This document shows positions 6,916 through 13,626 of a stretch of 13,626 nucleotides of DNA, in pieces. The notes beneath the pieces are model-generated. The model was not told the origin of the DNA. It searched no databases and saw nothing but the letters and a program-made list of their open reading frames with translations. The DNA lies in assembly GCA_937983305.1 (NCBI GenBank), contig CALKAJ010000113.1, positions 1 through 13,626 of the forward strand. The letters are read 5' to 3'. The position numbers were made by a program, and so were the translations under genes. Each line of letters begins with the position of its first letter. Within the stretch, counting starts at the first letter, position 1. The stretch is from an uncultured Ignavibacteriota bacterium (GTDB taxonomy: Bacteria; Bacteroidota; Ignavibacteria; Tepidaquicellales; Tepidaquicellaceae).

Positions 6916-8277
6916 TTGAGCGTTCATAAAGAAATGACTCTGGTTACGGAACGAACTTCGTTTCAGGAACTGGATAATGTGGTTTTTAAACCGACTGAAT
7001 CCAAACCAACAATTAAGTGGTATATATCAATGGGTATCAGTCTTTTTGCTCTTTCATTAGGTGTCGTAAGTCTTGGTTATACTTTCTATTACGGTATCGG
7101 AATGTGGGGTAATAATAATCCCGTAGGCTGGGGATTTGATATAATTAATTTTGTTTTCTGGATTGGTATTGGTCACGCCGGAACTTTGATTTCAGCAATA
7201 CTTTATCTTTTCAGACAAAAGTGGCGTACCGGTATTGCAAGGTTTGCCGAAGCTATGACAATTTTTGCCGTTATGACAGCGGGTATTTTTCCGTTGATTC
7301 ACGTTGGACGTCCGTGGCTTGCCGGTTATCTTTTCCCTTATCCCAATCAGCATAATGTGTGGGTGAATTTTAATTCCCCGCTGCTATGGGATGTGTTTGC
7401 AGTTTCCACTTACTTCCTTGTTTCATTCCTCTTCTGGGGATTAGGCCTGATTCCGGATATTGCAAATTTGAGAGAAAGAACTACGAGCGGAATAAAGAAA
7501 TTCTTCTATACAATTCTGAGTTTCGGATGGAGAAATTCCAACAGACACTGGCAGCATTATGAGAAGGCGTATTTAATTCTCGCAGGTTTGTCAACACCGC
7601 TTGTTTTGTCGGTTCATACAATTGTTAGTTTTGACTTCGCAGTTTCTGTATTACCCGGATGGCATACCACAATCTTTCCTCCGTACTTTGTGGCAGGTGC
7701 GGTTTTTTCCGGCTTCGGAATGGTTGCAACTGTTTTGATAATTTTAAGAAAAGTATTTGACCTCGAGCATATAATTACCAAGGGACATCTTGATAAAATG
7801 GCTAAAATCCTGCTTGCTACCGGTACTATGGTTGGATATGCGTATGGAATGGAATTTTTTATGGCATGGTACAGCGGAAATACATTCGAGCAGTTTGTTT
7901 TTATTAACAGGGCTTTCGGACCTTATTCGTGGTCTTACTGGATTATGGTTGCCTGTAATGTTGGTTTTCCGCAGTTGTTCTGGTTTAAAAAAGTCAGAAA
8001 TAGTATTCCGATGATGATGGCTATTGTTATTCTTGTTAACGTTGGTATGTGGTTTGAAAGATTTGTTATTATCGTTACCTCTTTGCACAGGGATTTTCTT
8101 CCTGCAAGTTGGGGTATGTATGCTCCTACTATGTATGATATCGGAATTTTCATCGGCAGCTTTGGTATGTTCTTCACCCTGGTACTTCTCTTTGTGAGAG
8201 TGATGCCTTCGATTTCGCTTACTGAGCTTAAGGCGGTTTTGCCCGGCTCTCAGCCTTCGCATCATCATCATGAGTAA
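6916..8277 (+). CDS. actC: ACIII subunit ActC, NrfD/PsrC-like integral membrane quinol-oxidising subunit
   Basis: The 453-residue protein is very hydrophobic, with about ten membrane helices (for example 37-59, 73-98, 111-129, 157-180, 217-240, 255-277, 298-318, 338-356, 364-388 and 404-428). It carries NrfD-family features: FWIGIGHAGTLIS (H87), FPLIHVGRPW (H129) and SVHTIVSFDFAVSVLPGWH (H234, D240, H250) near the periplasmic quinone and proton-path regions, and WFERFVIIVTSLHRD in a late helix. In ACIII, ActC holds the menaquinol site next to the [3Fe-4S] cluster of ActB. The start is a TTG 34 bases after actB. An in-frame ATG at 6934 (residue 7) is an alternative, and neither has an SD. The C-terminus ends in four histidines and Glu, a natural His-rich tail. 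A 191-base gap with palindromes follows. Confidence 0.93.
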   Translation: MSVHKEMTLVTERTSFQELDNVVFKPTESKPTIKWYISMGISLFALSLGVVSLGYTFYYGIGMWGNNNPVGWGFDIINFVFWIGIGHAGTLISAILYLFRQKWRTGIARFAEAMTIFAVMTAGIFPLIHVGRPWLAGYLFPYPNQHNVWVNFNSPLLWDVFAVSTYFLVSFLFWGLGLIPDIANLRERTTSGIKKFFYTILSFGWRNSNRHWQHYEKAYLILAGLSTPLVLSVHTIVSFDFAVSVLPGWHTTIFPPYFVAGAVFSGFGMVATVLIILRKVFDLEHIITKGHLDKMAKILLATGTMVGYAYGMEFFMAWYSGNTFEQFVFINRAFGPYSWSYWIMVACNVGFPQLFWFKKVRNSIPMMMAIVILVNVGMWFERFVIIVTSLHRDFLPASWGMYAPTMYDIGIFIGSFGMFFTLVLLFVRVMPSISLTELKAVLPGSQPSHHHHE

Positions 8278-8303
8278 GGTACTAAGTTTATAAAGTTTTA
8301 CCA

Positions 8304-8333
8304 CTCCTTCCCAAGCTCCAGCTTGGGAAGGAG
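8304..8333. repeat. Perfect palindrome, copy 1 of a REP-like pair
   Basis: A 14-base arm CTCCTTCCCAAGCT and its exact complement AGCTTGGGAAGGAG flank a CC centre, and GAAAAAG follows. A near-identical copy lies exactly 60 bases downstream. It sits in the non-coding gap between actC and actDE. As RNA it would form a GC-rich hairpin. No T run follows on the plus strand, so a simple terminator is unlikely. Confidence 0.85.
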
Positions 8334-8363
8334 GAAAAAGTTCTTAGAAATAGATTGTTCCAT

Positions 8364-8393
8364 CTCCTTCCTAAGCTGGAGCTTAGGAAGGAG
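8364..8393. repeat. Perfect palindrome, copy 2 of a REP-like pair
   Basis: Arms CTCCTTCCTAAGCT and AGCTTAGGAAGGAG flank a GG centre, with the same GAAAAAG on the right. Compared with copy 1 only one stem pair differs, and both sides changed together (C-G to T-A), while the two-base centre is inverted from CC to GG. The compensatory change suggests the stem, not only the sequence, is kept. Confidence 0.85.
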
Positions 8394-8402
8394 GAAAAAG
8401 AA

Positions 8403-8418
8403 TCCCGATTCATCGGGA
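8403..8418. repeat. Third small hairpin in the actC-actDE gap
   Basis: TCCCGAT and ATCGGGA pair across a TC centre. As RNA, six pairs with a TTCA loop are likelier. It begins nine bases after copy 2 of the larger palindrome. No T tract follows, so it is not scored as a terminator. It may be part of the same inserted repeat block. Confidence 0.6.
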
Positions 8419-8468
8419 GAGTTGAACGATTGTAGAAAGTTAGAAGCATAAAATAAAGTTTAAAAATA

Positions 8469-9686
8469 ATGCTAAAAAAGTTAAAAGAAAAATTTGTTGA
8501 AATTGACGGTGACCTTCGGCTCGAAGAAAGGTCAAATGAAATATACGGCGTAACAGCTGTATTCGAAACTCCTGACGCCGTCATTGAAGCCGCAAAAAAA
8601 GTCGCAGATTCCGGTTATGAAAAATGGGATGTTAATACACCTTTCCCGATTCACGGAATGGATGACGCAATGAAGCTGAAACCGACTAAACTCGGTTACG
8701 CTACATTTACATTTGGAACCATTGGAGCACTTTCCGCACTTGCAATGATAGCATATATGTCGGGATTTGATTATAAAAACATAATTGGCGGCAAGCCTTT
8801 CTTCGCATTGCCTCCTTCGATTCCAATTACTTTTGAGCTTACAATACTTCTGGCAGCTTTATTCACAATTATTTTTACGCTTGTTGTTTTCAATAAATTA
8901 CCCAAAATGAATCATCCTTTGATGGACACTGATTATATGCGCCGGGTTTCATCTGAAGCATTTGGGATATTCATATCTGCCGAAGATAAAAAGTTTAATC
9001 CCGATGAAGTAATCGGAATGTTAAAATCTCTGGGCAGCAGCAGTGTAAATCTGGTTTATAAATTTGCAACTGATGAAGATAAAATTAAAACACCGATTTT
9101 TAAACCTGCATTTCTTGGAATACTTGCGGGTACGGCTGTCTTAACCGCTGTATTAACTTATATAATTTTGAATTATGCAATATATACAGTTCCATTTGAT
9201 TGGATGACAAATCAGCCGAAACTAAATCCTCAGAAAATGAGCACACTTTTTGCTGACGGTTTTGGAATGCGAACTCCAGTTGAAGGCACTGTTGCAAGAG
9301 GATTTAAACCTTATGAATCCTACGGTAAACCTGATTCTCTTATCAGGATTATATCAAATCCGATGCCGTTCACAAAAGAAGTATTTGAGCTCGGGAAGAA
9401 AAAATATGATACATATTGCTCTCCGTGCCACGGAAATTACGGAAAAGCAGACAGCAGATTGAACGGTCAATTTCCAAATCCGCCTACATTACATTCCGAT
9501 AAAATCAGGAATTGGAAAGATGCCAATATTTATCATGTGATTGTAAACGGTCAGAATATTATGCCAAGTTATGCGAAACAAATTAATGAAAATGAAAGAT
9601 GGGCAATTGTTCATTATATAAGAGCATTGCAAAGGTCACAGAATGCACTTGATTCAGATATACCAGTTGATGGAAATAAAAAATAA
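8469..9686 (+). CDS. actDE: Fused ACIII subunits ActD and ActE (two-helix subunit plus monohaem cytochrome c)
   Basis: This is one uninterrupted 405-residue frame with two recognisable subunits. Residues 1-205 are ActD (DUF3341-like): IYGVTAVFETPDAVIEAAKKV, the DVNTPFPIHGMDDAM motif, two helices (about 79-98 and 121-141) and a C-terminal domain after KMNHPLMDTDYMRRV. Residues 206-405 are ActE-like: a membrane helix (about 214-238), the MRTPVEGTVARG motif (267-278), then a cytochrome c domain with C317-S-P-C320-H321 and probable axial Met365 in NIMPSYAKQI. ActE is the monohaem subunit that passes electrons on from the ActA haems, and ActD packs against the membrane subunits. Separate genes are the arrangement I know best from characterised complexes. 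The frame starts 191 bases after actC, beyond the palindromes, and ends 27 bases before actF. Confidence 0.9.
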   Translation: MLKKLKEKFVEIDGDLRLEERSNEIYGVTAVFETPDAVIEAAKKVADSGYEKWDVNTPFPIHGMDDAMKLKPTKLGYATFTFGTIGALSALAMIAYMSGFDYKNIIGGKPFFALPPSIPITFELTILLAALFTIIFTLVVFNKLPKMNHPLMDTDYMRRVSSEAFGIFISAEDKKFNPDEVIGMLKSLGSSSVNLVYKFATDEDKIKTPIFKPAFLGILAGTAVLTAVLTYIILNYAIYTVPFDWMTNQPKLNPQKMSTLFADGFGMRTPVEGTVARGFKPYESYGKPDSLIRIISNPMPFTKEVFELGKKKYDTYCSPCHGNYGKADSRLNGQFPNPPTLHSDKIRNWKDANIYHVIVNGQNIMPSYAKQINENERWAIVHYIRALQRSQNALDSDIPVDGNKK

Positions 9687-9713
9687 AAAAATTAAATTTT
9701 TAATATATAAAAA

Positions 9714-10892
9714 ATGAAGAAACTACCGGGAAAATTTGGAACTATAGCGGCTCTGTTGCTCGTAGCCGGTGTTGTGCTGATAGCTCTTGGATTTTTTGCA
9801 GATAAGCAGAGAGCATTTTTCAACTATATAATAATGTATAGTTTTATAGTCAGCATAGCGGTTGGCTCGCTTGGAATCGTTGCACTCGAATATATGACAG
9901 ATGCACAATGGTCAACTCCATTCAGAAGAATTTCCGAATTCCTTTCGTTTGGTATTCCGTTCCTGCTTTTGCTGGCAATTCCGATTGTATTTGGAATTCA
10001 CGATTTATATCACTGGTCTCATAAAGAGGCAGTTGAGGCTGACCCTATATTGCAGGGAAAAGCACCTTATCTTAATGAAGGATTTTTCATTATAAGGTTG
10101 TTTGCAATGATTGTATTATGGCTGATTTTTTATATCTTGATAATCAGAAACTCCGAAAAGCAGGATGAGACAAAGGAATATAAACTTCTCACCCGTAATG
10201 TAAAAATATCAATAGGGTTTGCACCGGTATTAATGATTTCGTTGACAATAACTGCAATTGACCTGATTATGTCTCTTGAGCCGCACTGGTTCTCGACAAT
10301 TTTTGGAGTTTATTATTTCGCAGGCTCTGCAGTTGCCGCTCTTTCCGCAATGGTGTTTTTATCGGTAAGTCTTAAAGAGAACGGTTACCTCGCTTCCGAG
10401 CTTACAGATAAACAATTTCACTCTATGAGTACATTACTCTTTGGAATGAATGTATTCTGGGCATATATTGCTTTTTCACAGTTTTTATTAATCTGGTATG
10501 CGGATATACCAGAAGAAACTTTCTGGCTGCAACACAGAATACACGGCAGCTGGGGAGTGGTATCCCTTGCACTGTTGTTTATACATTTTGTTATTCCATT
10601 TTTAATACTGCTTCCGGGAAGAATGAAAGAAAACAGACTTACTCTGAAAACTATGGCAATATGGCTGCTCTTTGCTCATTTCCTCGATTTATACTGGCTT
10701 GTTATGCCTAACTTAAATAAAGAATCAGCATTTTTCAGCTGGAATGAAATAGGTTCGTTATTGTTTATTGCAGGTTTCTTTATGCTTGTCTTTAAATTCA
10801 AAGCTGACAGAACTAATCTTACACCAATCGGCGACCCGAAACTCGAACAAGCTGTCGGATTGCATTTGCATCCGGATATTTCAATTGACTAA
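9714..10892 (+). CDS. actF: ACIII subunit ActF, second NrfD-like integral membrane subunit
   Basis: The 392-residue protein has about ten membrane helices (14-28, 40-58, 79-96, 125-144, 168-188, 195-217, 243-261, 280-300, 313-332, 346-361). It is a distant homologue of ActC in the same complex and carries motifs I associate with the ActF family: DLIMSLEPHWFSTIFGVYYF (183-202), IWYADIPEETFW (260-271) and LYWLVMPN (326-333). ActF completes the membrane arm of ACIII and is proposed to take part in proton translocation. Unlike ActC it does not hold the well-defined quinol site. The start is an ATG in an A-rich leader without SD. The next gene follows after only 11 bases, which argues for one transcript. 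Confidence 0.92.
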   Translation: MKKLPGKFGTIAALLLVAGVVLIALGFFADKQRAFFNYIIMYSFIVSIAVGSLGIVALEYMTDAQWSTPFRRISEFLSFGIPFLLLLAIPIVFGIHDLYHWSHKEAVEADPILQGKAPYLNEGFFIIRLFAMIVLWLIFYILIIRNSEKQDETKEYKLLTRNVKISIGFAPVLMISLTITAIDLIMSLEPHWFSTIFGVYYFAGSAVAALSAMVFLSVSLKENGYLASELTDKQFHSMSTLLFGMNVFWAYIAFSQFLLIWYADIPEETFWLQHRIHGSWGVVSLALLFIHFVIPFLILLPGRMKENRLTLKTMAIWLLFAHFLDLYWLVMPNLNKESAFFSWNEIGSLLFIAGFFMLVFKFKADRTNLTPIGDPKLEQAVGLHLHPDISID

Positions 10893-10903
10893 ATTTTTAA
10901 AAA

Positions 10904-11542
10904 ATGAAAAACTATTTAAAATTTTACGGAGTCTTTTATATTCTAATACTTGCATTTATTGTAACATTAGGATATACTTATACTTCCAATATCAATAAAA
11001 TTACAGAAAATAAAGTAACTCCTCCGGCTTTGAATAAGGATACCGTTACTCAACCCGAAGATCTTCCATATATTAGAAGTACCGTAACAGGTCCGATAGA
11101 TGTTAATAAGTTTGCCGTTTCAACACCTGAATTAATAGAAAAAGGTAAAACGGTTTTTAACACTCAGTGTGCGAGCTGTCACGGTAACGAAGGTAAAGGA
11201 GACGGAATAGCAGGTGCAAATCTGAATCCGAAACCAAGAAATTTTCATTCGCTTGAAGGCTGGACAAACGGACCTGAATTCAATATGATATACAAAACAC
11301 TTCAGGAAGGAATTACAGAAAAAGGAATGGCGAGTTATTCCAATCTTCCGCCCGATGAAAGATTTGCATTAATTCATTTTATAAGAACGCTTGCAAAATA
11401 TCCGGATATAAAGCCGGAGGAATTACTTGAGCTTGATAAGACGTACAGTCTTTCAGCAGGATTAAAAACTCCGAATCAAATTCCCGTGAAAGCGGCAATT
11501 GAAATTTTAATTTCCGAAAACGATTCAACAAAAAAAAAATAA
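10904..11542 (+). CDS. Membrane-anchored monohaem cytochrome c
   Basis: The 212-residue protein has an N-terminal membrane anchor (about residues 8-25, YGVFYILILAFIVTLGYT), a linker of about 50 residues, and one class I cytochrome c domain: C89-A-S-C92-H93 followed by GNEGKGDGIAGANL, and a probable axial Met142 in EKGMASYSNLPPDERFALIHFIRTL. About 45 C-terminal residues without a known motif follow. It lies 11 bases after actF and 12 before sco. It resembles the ActE domain in architecture but lacks the VEGTVARG motif, so it is an extra cytochrome and not the missing ActE. The most likely role is electron transfer between ACIII and the oxidase. It could also be a loosely bound ACIII subunit. 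Confidence 0.88.
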   Translation: MKNYLKFYGVFYILILAFIVTLGYTYTSNINKITENKVTPPALNKDTVTQPEDLPYIRSTVTGPIDVNKFAVSTPELIEKGKTVFNTQCASCHGNEGKGDGIAGANLNPKPRNFHSLEGWTNGPEFNMIYKTLQEGITEKGMASYSNLPPDERFALIHFIRTLAKYPDIKPEELLELDKTYSLSAGLKTPNQIPVKAAIEILISENDSTKKK

Positions 11543-11554
11543 AACAACACAAAA

Positions 11555-12343
11555 GTGAATACTCTAAAAATATTTATATCAATATTGGTTTTTATAATCA
11601 GCTTTGACTCCGGCAGTGCTTTCTCTCAGACAACTGCCGAAAAAGAGGAAGGAGTTGACGAACATCTCGGTTTGCAGGTTCCTCTCGATGCTAAATTAAT
11701 TGACGAGACCGGAAAAACCGTTACATTAAGAGAACTGATAAACAATAAACCTGCAGTTATAAATCTTGTTTATTACAGATGCCCCGGAATCTGCAGTCCT
11801 TTAATGACGGGGCTTGCAGATGTGATGGACAAAGTGGATTTAATACCCGGGCAGGATTATACCGTAATAACAGTGAGTTTCGACCCAACGGAAGATTATA
11901 TTATGGCAGCGGAGAAGAAGAAGAACTATCTCTCAACTTTTAAAAATAAAATCATAAACGAAAACGGCTGGAGATTTTTAACTGCCGACAGTAATACAAT
12001 CAAATCAATAACAAATGCAGTCGGATTCAGGTACATAAAAGTAGATAATGATTATGTTCACAGCGGAGTTATCACAATGCTTTCACCGGAAGGAAAAATA
12101 ATGAGGTATCTTTACGGTCTTGATTTCCTGCCATTTGATTTTAAGATGGCTTTGATTGAAGCATCGGAAGGTAAAACAGGTTCAACAATTGCAAAGATAG
12201 TAAAATTATGTTACAGCTATGACCCGGAAGGAAAAAAGTATGCATTAAACCTGACAAGAGTTATCGGTGCGGTAATGTTTACAGGAATAGCAATTTTTGC
12301 AATTGCTTTATTTGTAACAAAGAAAAAAAAGACGAAAGTTTAA
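11555..12343 (+). CDS. sco: SCO1/SenC-family copper chaperone for cytochrome oxidase
   Basis: The 262-residue thioredoxin-fold protein has a signal peptide (residues 1-24, ending SAFSQ). The SCO copper site is complete: C76-P-G-I-C80 in NLVYYRCPGICSPLMTGL, plus His169 in DYVHSGVITMLSPEGKI. VSFDPTEDYIMAAEKKKNYL is the usual second motif. The C-terminus adds KLCYSYDPEGKKYALN and a membrane helix (about 236-254) with a lysine-rich end, an extension I associate with SCO proteins of caa3/ACIII clusters. The protein delivers copper to, or reduces, the CuA site of oxidase subunit II. The GTG start is the only one that preserves the signal peptide, because the next Met is at residue 83. It is followed 30 bases later by coxA. 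Confidence 0.92.
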   Translation: MNTLKIFISILVFIISFDSGSAFSQTTAEKEEGVDEHLGLQVPLDAKLIDETGKTVTLRELINNKPAVINLVYYRCPGICSPLMTGLADVMDKVDLIPGQDYTVITVSFDPTEDYIMAAEKKKNYLSTFKNKIINENGWRFLTADSNTIKSITNAVGFRYIKVDNDYVHSGVITMLSPEGKIMRYLYGLDFLPFDFKMALIEASEGKTGSTIAKIVKLCYSYDPEGKKYALNLTRVIGAVMFTGIAIFAIALFVTKKKKTKV

Positions 12344-12373
12344 ATTAAATAATAAATTAAAATTAATAAATAT

Positions 12374-13626
12374 TTGGAAGCTACAATAAATAACGAAAAT
12401 TTTTATCAATACAAAGGAAAGCATAAAGGAATTTTAGGATGGCTGCTTACTACCGATCATAAGCGAATCGGTATAATGTATCTTGCGGCTATGATAACAT
12501 TCTTCGTTGTTGCAATGTTCATCGGTTTCTTTATGAGACTTGAATTGCTGACACCCGGTCAAACGATTATGAAGCCTGAAGTATATAATGCTCTCTTCAC
12601 TCTTCACGGCGTTATTATGATTTTCCTTTTCATTATACCCGGATTGCCTGCAGTCTTTGGAAATTTTTTCCTGCCGATTATGATTGGCGCAAAAGATGTT
12701 TCATTCCCAAGGCTTAATCTGCTTTCATGGTATCTTTATATGGCAGGTGCGATTTTAGCCGTAGTATCTCTCTTTACAGGCGGAGGACTGCCCGATACAG
12801 GCTGGACTTTTTATGTGCCTTACAGCATAAGGTCAACATCAAACGTTTCCACAGCTCTTTTTGCGGCTTTTATACTCGGGTTTTCTTCGATTGTTACAGG
12901 TCTGAATTTTATCGTTACAATTCACAGAATGAGATGTAAAGGTATGACATGGTTTAAGATGCCCCTTTTTGTATGGGGATTGTATTCGACTGCCTGGATT
13001 CAGATTCTTGCAACTCCTGTTGTTGGTATTACATTGTTACTTGTAATATTTGAAAGATTTTTTGGAATCGGAGTTTTTGACCCTGCATTAGGTGGTGATC
13101 CGATTTTGTTCCAGCACCTTTTCTGGATTTATTCTCACCCTGCAGTTTATATTATGATTTTACCTGCTATGGGTCTCGTTTCGGAAATTATTCCGACTTT
13201 TGCCAAAAAAACAATTTTTGGATATGGTCCTATTGCAATGTCAAGCTTAGCGATTGCTTTTGTCGGATATCTCGTCTGGGGTCACCATATGTTTACAAGC
13301 GGAATCAGTGATACTGCAAGAGCAATTTTTTCATTACTGACTTTCATTGTTGCAATTCCTTCCGGTATAAAAATTTTCAACTGGATAGCAACACTTTATA
13401 AAGGTTCTATCGAAGTCAGAACTCCTCTTATCTTTGTTATGGTTTTTATTTTTGTGTTTTCCATCGGAGGTTTAACCGGACTTGTATTAGGCTCTCTTAA
13501 TACCGACATTCACGTTACAGATACATATTATGTAGTTGCACATTTTCATTATGTAATGTTCGGAGGAATGGGCACACTTTTCTTCGGCGGATTGCATTAC
13601 TGGTTTCCAAAAATGTTCGGTAAAAA
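12374..13626 (+). CDS. coxA: Haem-copper oxidase subunit I, A2-type (cut by right edge)
   Basis: The first 417 codons are present with no stop before the edge. The TTG start at 12374 puts a 24-residue polar tail before LLTTDHKRIGIMY, the typical subunit I opening. Ligands are in place: H78 (TLHGVIM, haem a), H255 with Y259 in YSHPAVY (CuB and cross-linked Tyr), H304-H305 (WGHHMFTSG, CuB), and H390 and H392 (AHFHYVM, haem a3 and haem a). K333 in IPSGIKIFNW is the K-channel lysine. In helix VI the motif is Y253-S254-H-P-A-V in place of the A1-type HPEV, so the D-channel glutamate is absent and the YS pair takes its place, which marks the A2 subtype (for example the Rhodothermus caa3 enzyme). 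No subunit II gene lies between sco and this gene. The last helices are outside the window. Confidence 0.95.
   Translation, partial: MEATINNENFYQYKGKHKGILGWLLTTDHKRIGIMYLAAMITFFVVAMFIGFFMRLELLTPGQTIMKPEVYNALFTLHGVIMIFLFIIPGLPAVFGNFFLPIMIGAKDVSFPRLNLLSWYLYMAGAILAVVSLFTGGGLPDTGWTFYVPYSIRSTSNVSTALFAAFILGFSSIVTGLNFIVTIHRMRCKGMTWFKMPLFVWGLYSTAWIQILATPVVGITLLLVIFERFFGIGVFDPALGGDPILFQHLFWIYSHPAVYIMILPAMGLVSEIIPTFAKKTIFGYGPIAMSSLAIAFVGYLVWGHHMFTSGISDTARAIFSLLTFIVAIPSGIKIFNWIATLYKGSIEVRTPLIFVMVFIFVFSIGGLTGLVLGSLNTDIHVTDTYYVVAHFHYVMFGGMGTLFFGGLHYWFPKMFGK

Noticed and set aside
7744..8304. 186-codon open frame on the minus strand under the end of actC
   Set aside because: It is fully antisense to well-conserved ActC helices. 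Its translation is His/Arg/Asn-rich with no domain and mirrors ActC codon content. It is a shadow frame.
8301..8400. Two repeats with 60-base period, as in a minimal CRISPR array
   Set aside because: There are only two units. Each is palindromic across its whole length, the gap is about 20 bases, and no cas genes are near.
12727..12939. 70-codon plus-strand frame inside coxA
   Set aside because: It overlaps conserved subunit I helices in another frame. The coxA frame is open throughout and carries all metal ligands.

Overview
The window is AT-rich and reads as a chromosomal energy-metabolism locus from a member of the Bacteroidota/Ignavibacteriota/Rhodothermota assemblage. The pointers are an alternative complex III (ACIII) operon next to an A2-type haem-copper oxidase, an ActB with the extended Tat leader typical of this assemblage, and coding starts with AT-rich leaders that almost all lack a Shine-Dalgarno sequence. 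Ignavibacteria-like is my best guess. That placement is inference from gene content, not from a marker gene.

Layout. Bases 1-1249 (minus strand) hold the N-terminal 416 codons of a secreted beta-propeller-like protein that runs off the left edge. After a 182-base divergent gap, the plus strand carries three small metal/thiol proteins: a Cys-cluster secreted protein (1432-1863), a secreted protein with Cys/Lys repeats and two YHS-type domains (1935-2483), and a 70-residue HMA copper-chaperone-like protein (2588-2800). A strong 16-bp hairpin terminator (2514-2549) separates the second from the third. From 2879 to the right edge runs one co-directional respiratory operon: actA (pentahaem cytochrome c), a 69-residue Tat-signal-like microprotein, actB (molybdopterin-like/FeS), actC (NrfD-like), an actD-actE fusion, actF (NrfD-like), a membrane-anchored monohaem cytochrome c, sco (copper chaperone) and coxA (oxidase subunit I, cut by the window end).

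How it works together. ACIII oxidises menaquinol through ActC, ActB and ActA and passes electrons by way of c-type haems (the ActE domain and the separate cytochrome) to the oxidase. Sco, and perhaps the upstream HMA and YHS proteins, would handle copper for CuA/CuB assembly. ACIII is an established complex, so the system as such is not new.

Unusual points are: a complete four-cysteine [4Fe-4S] motif kept in the molybdopterin-like half of ActB; the ActD-ActE fusion; the orphan Tat-like microprotein between actA and actB; a pair of covarying perfect palindromes in the only large gap of the operon; and a Cys/Lys repeat fused to double YHS domains. No tRNA, rRNA, CRISPR array, insertion sequence or attachment site was seen.
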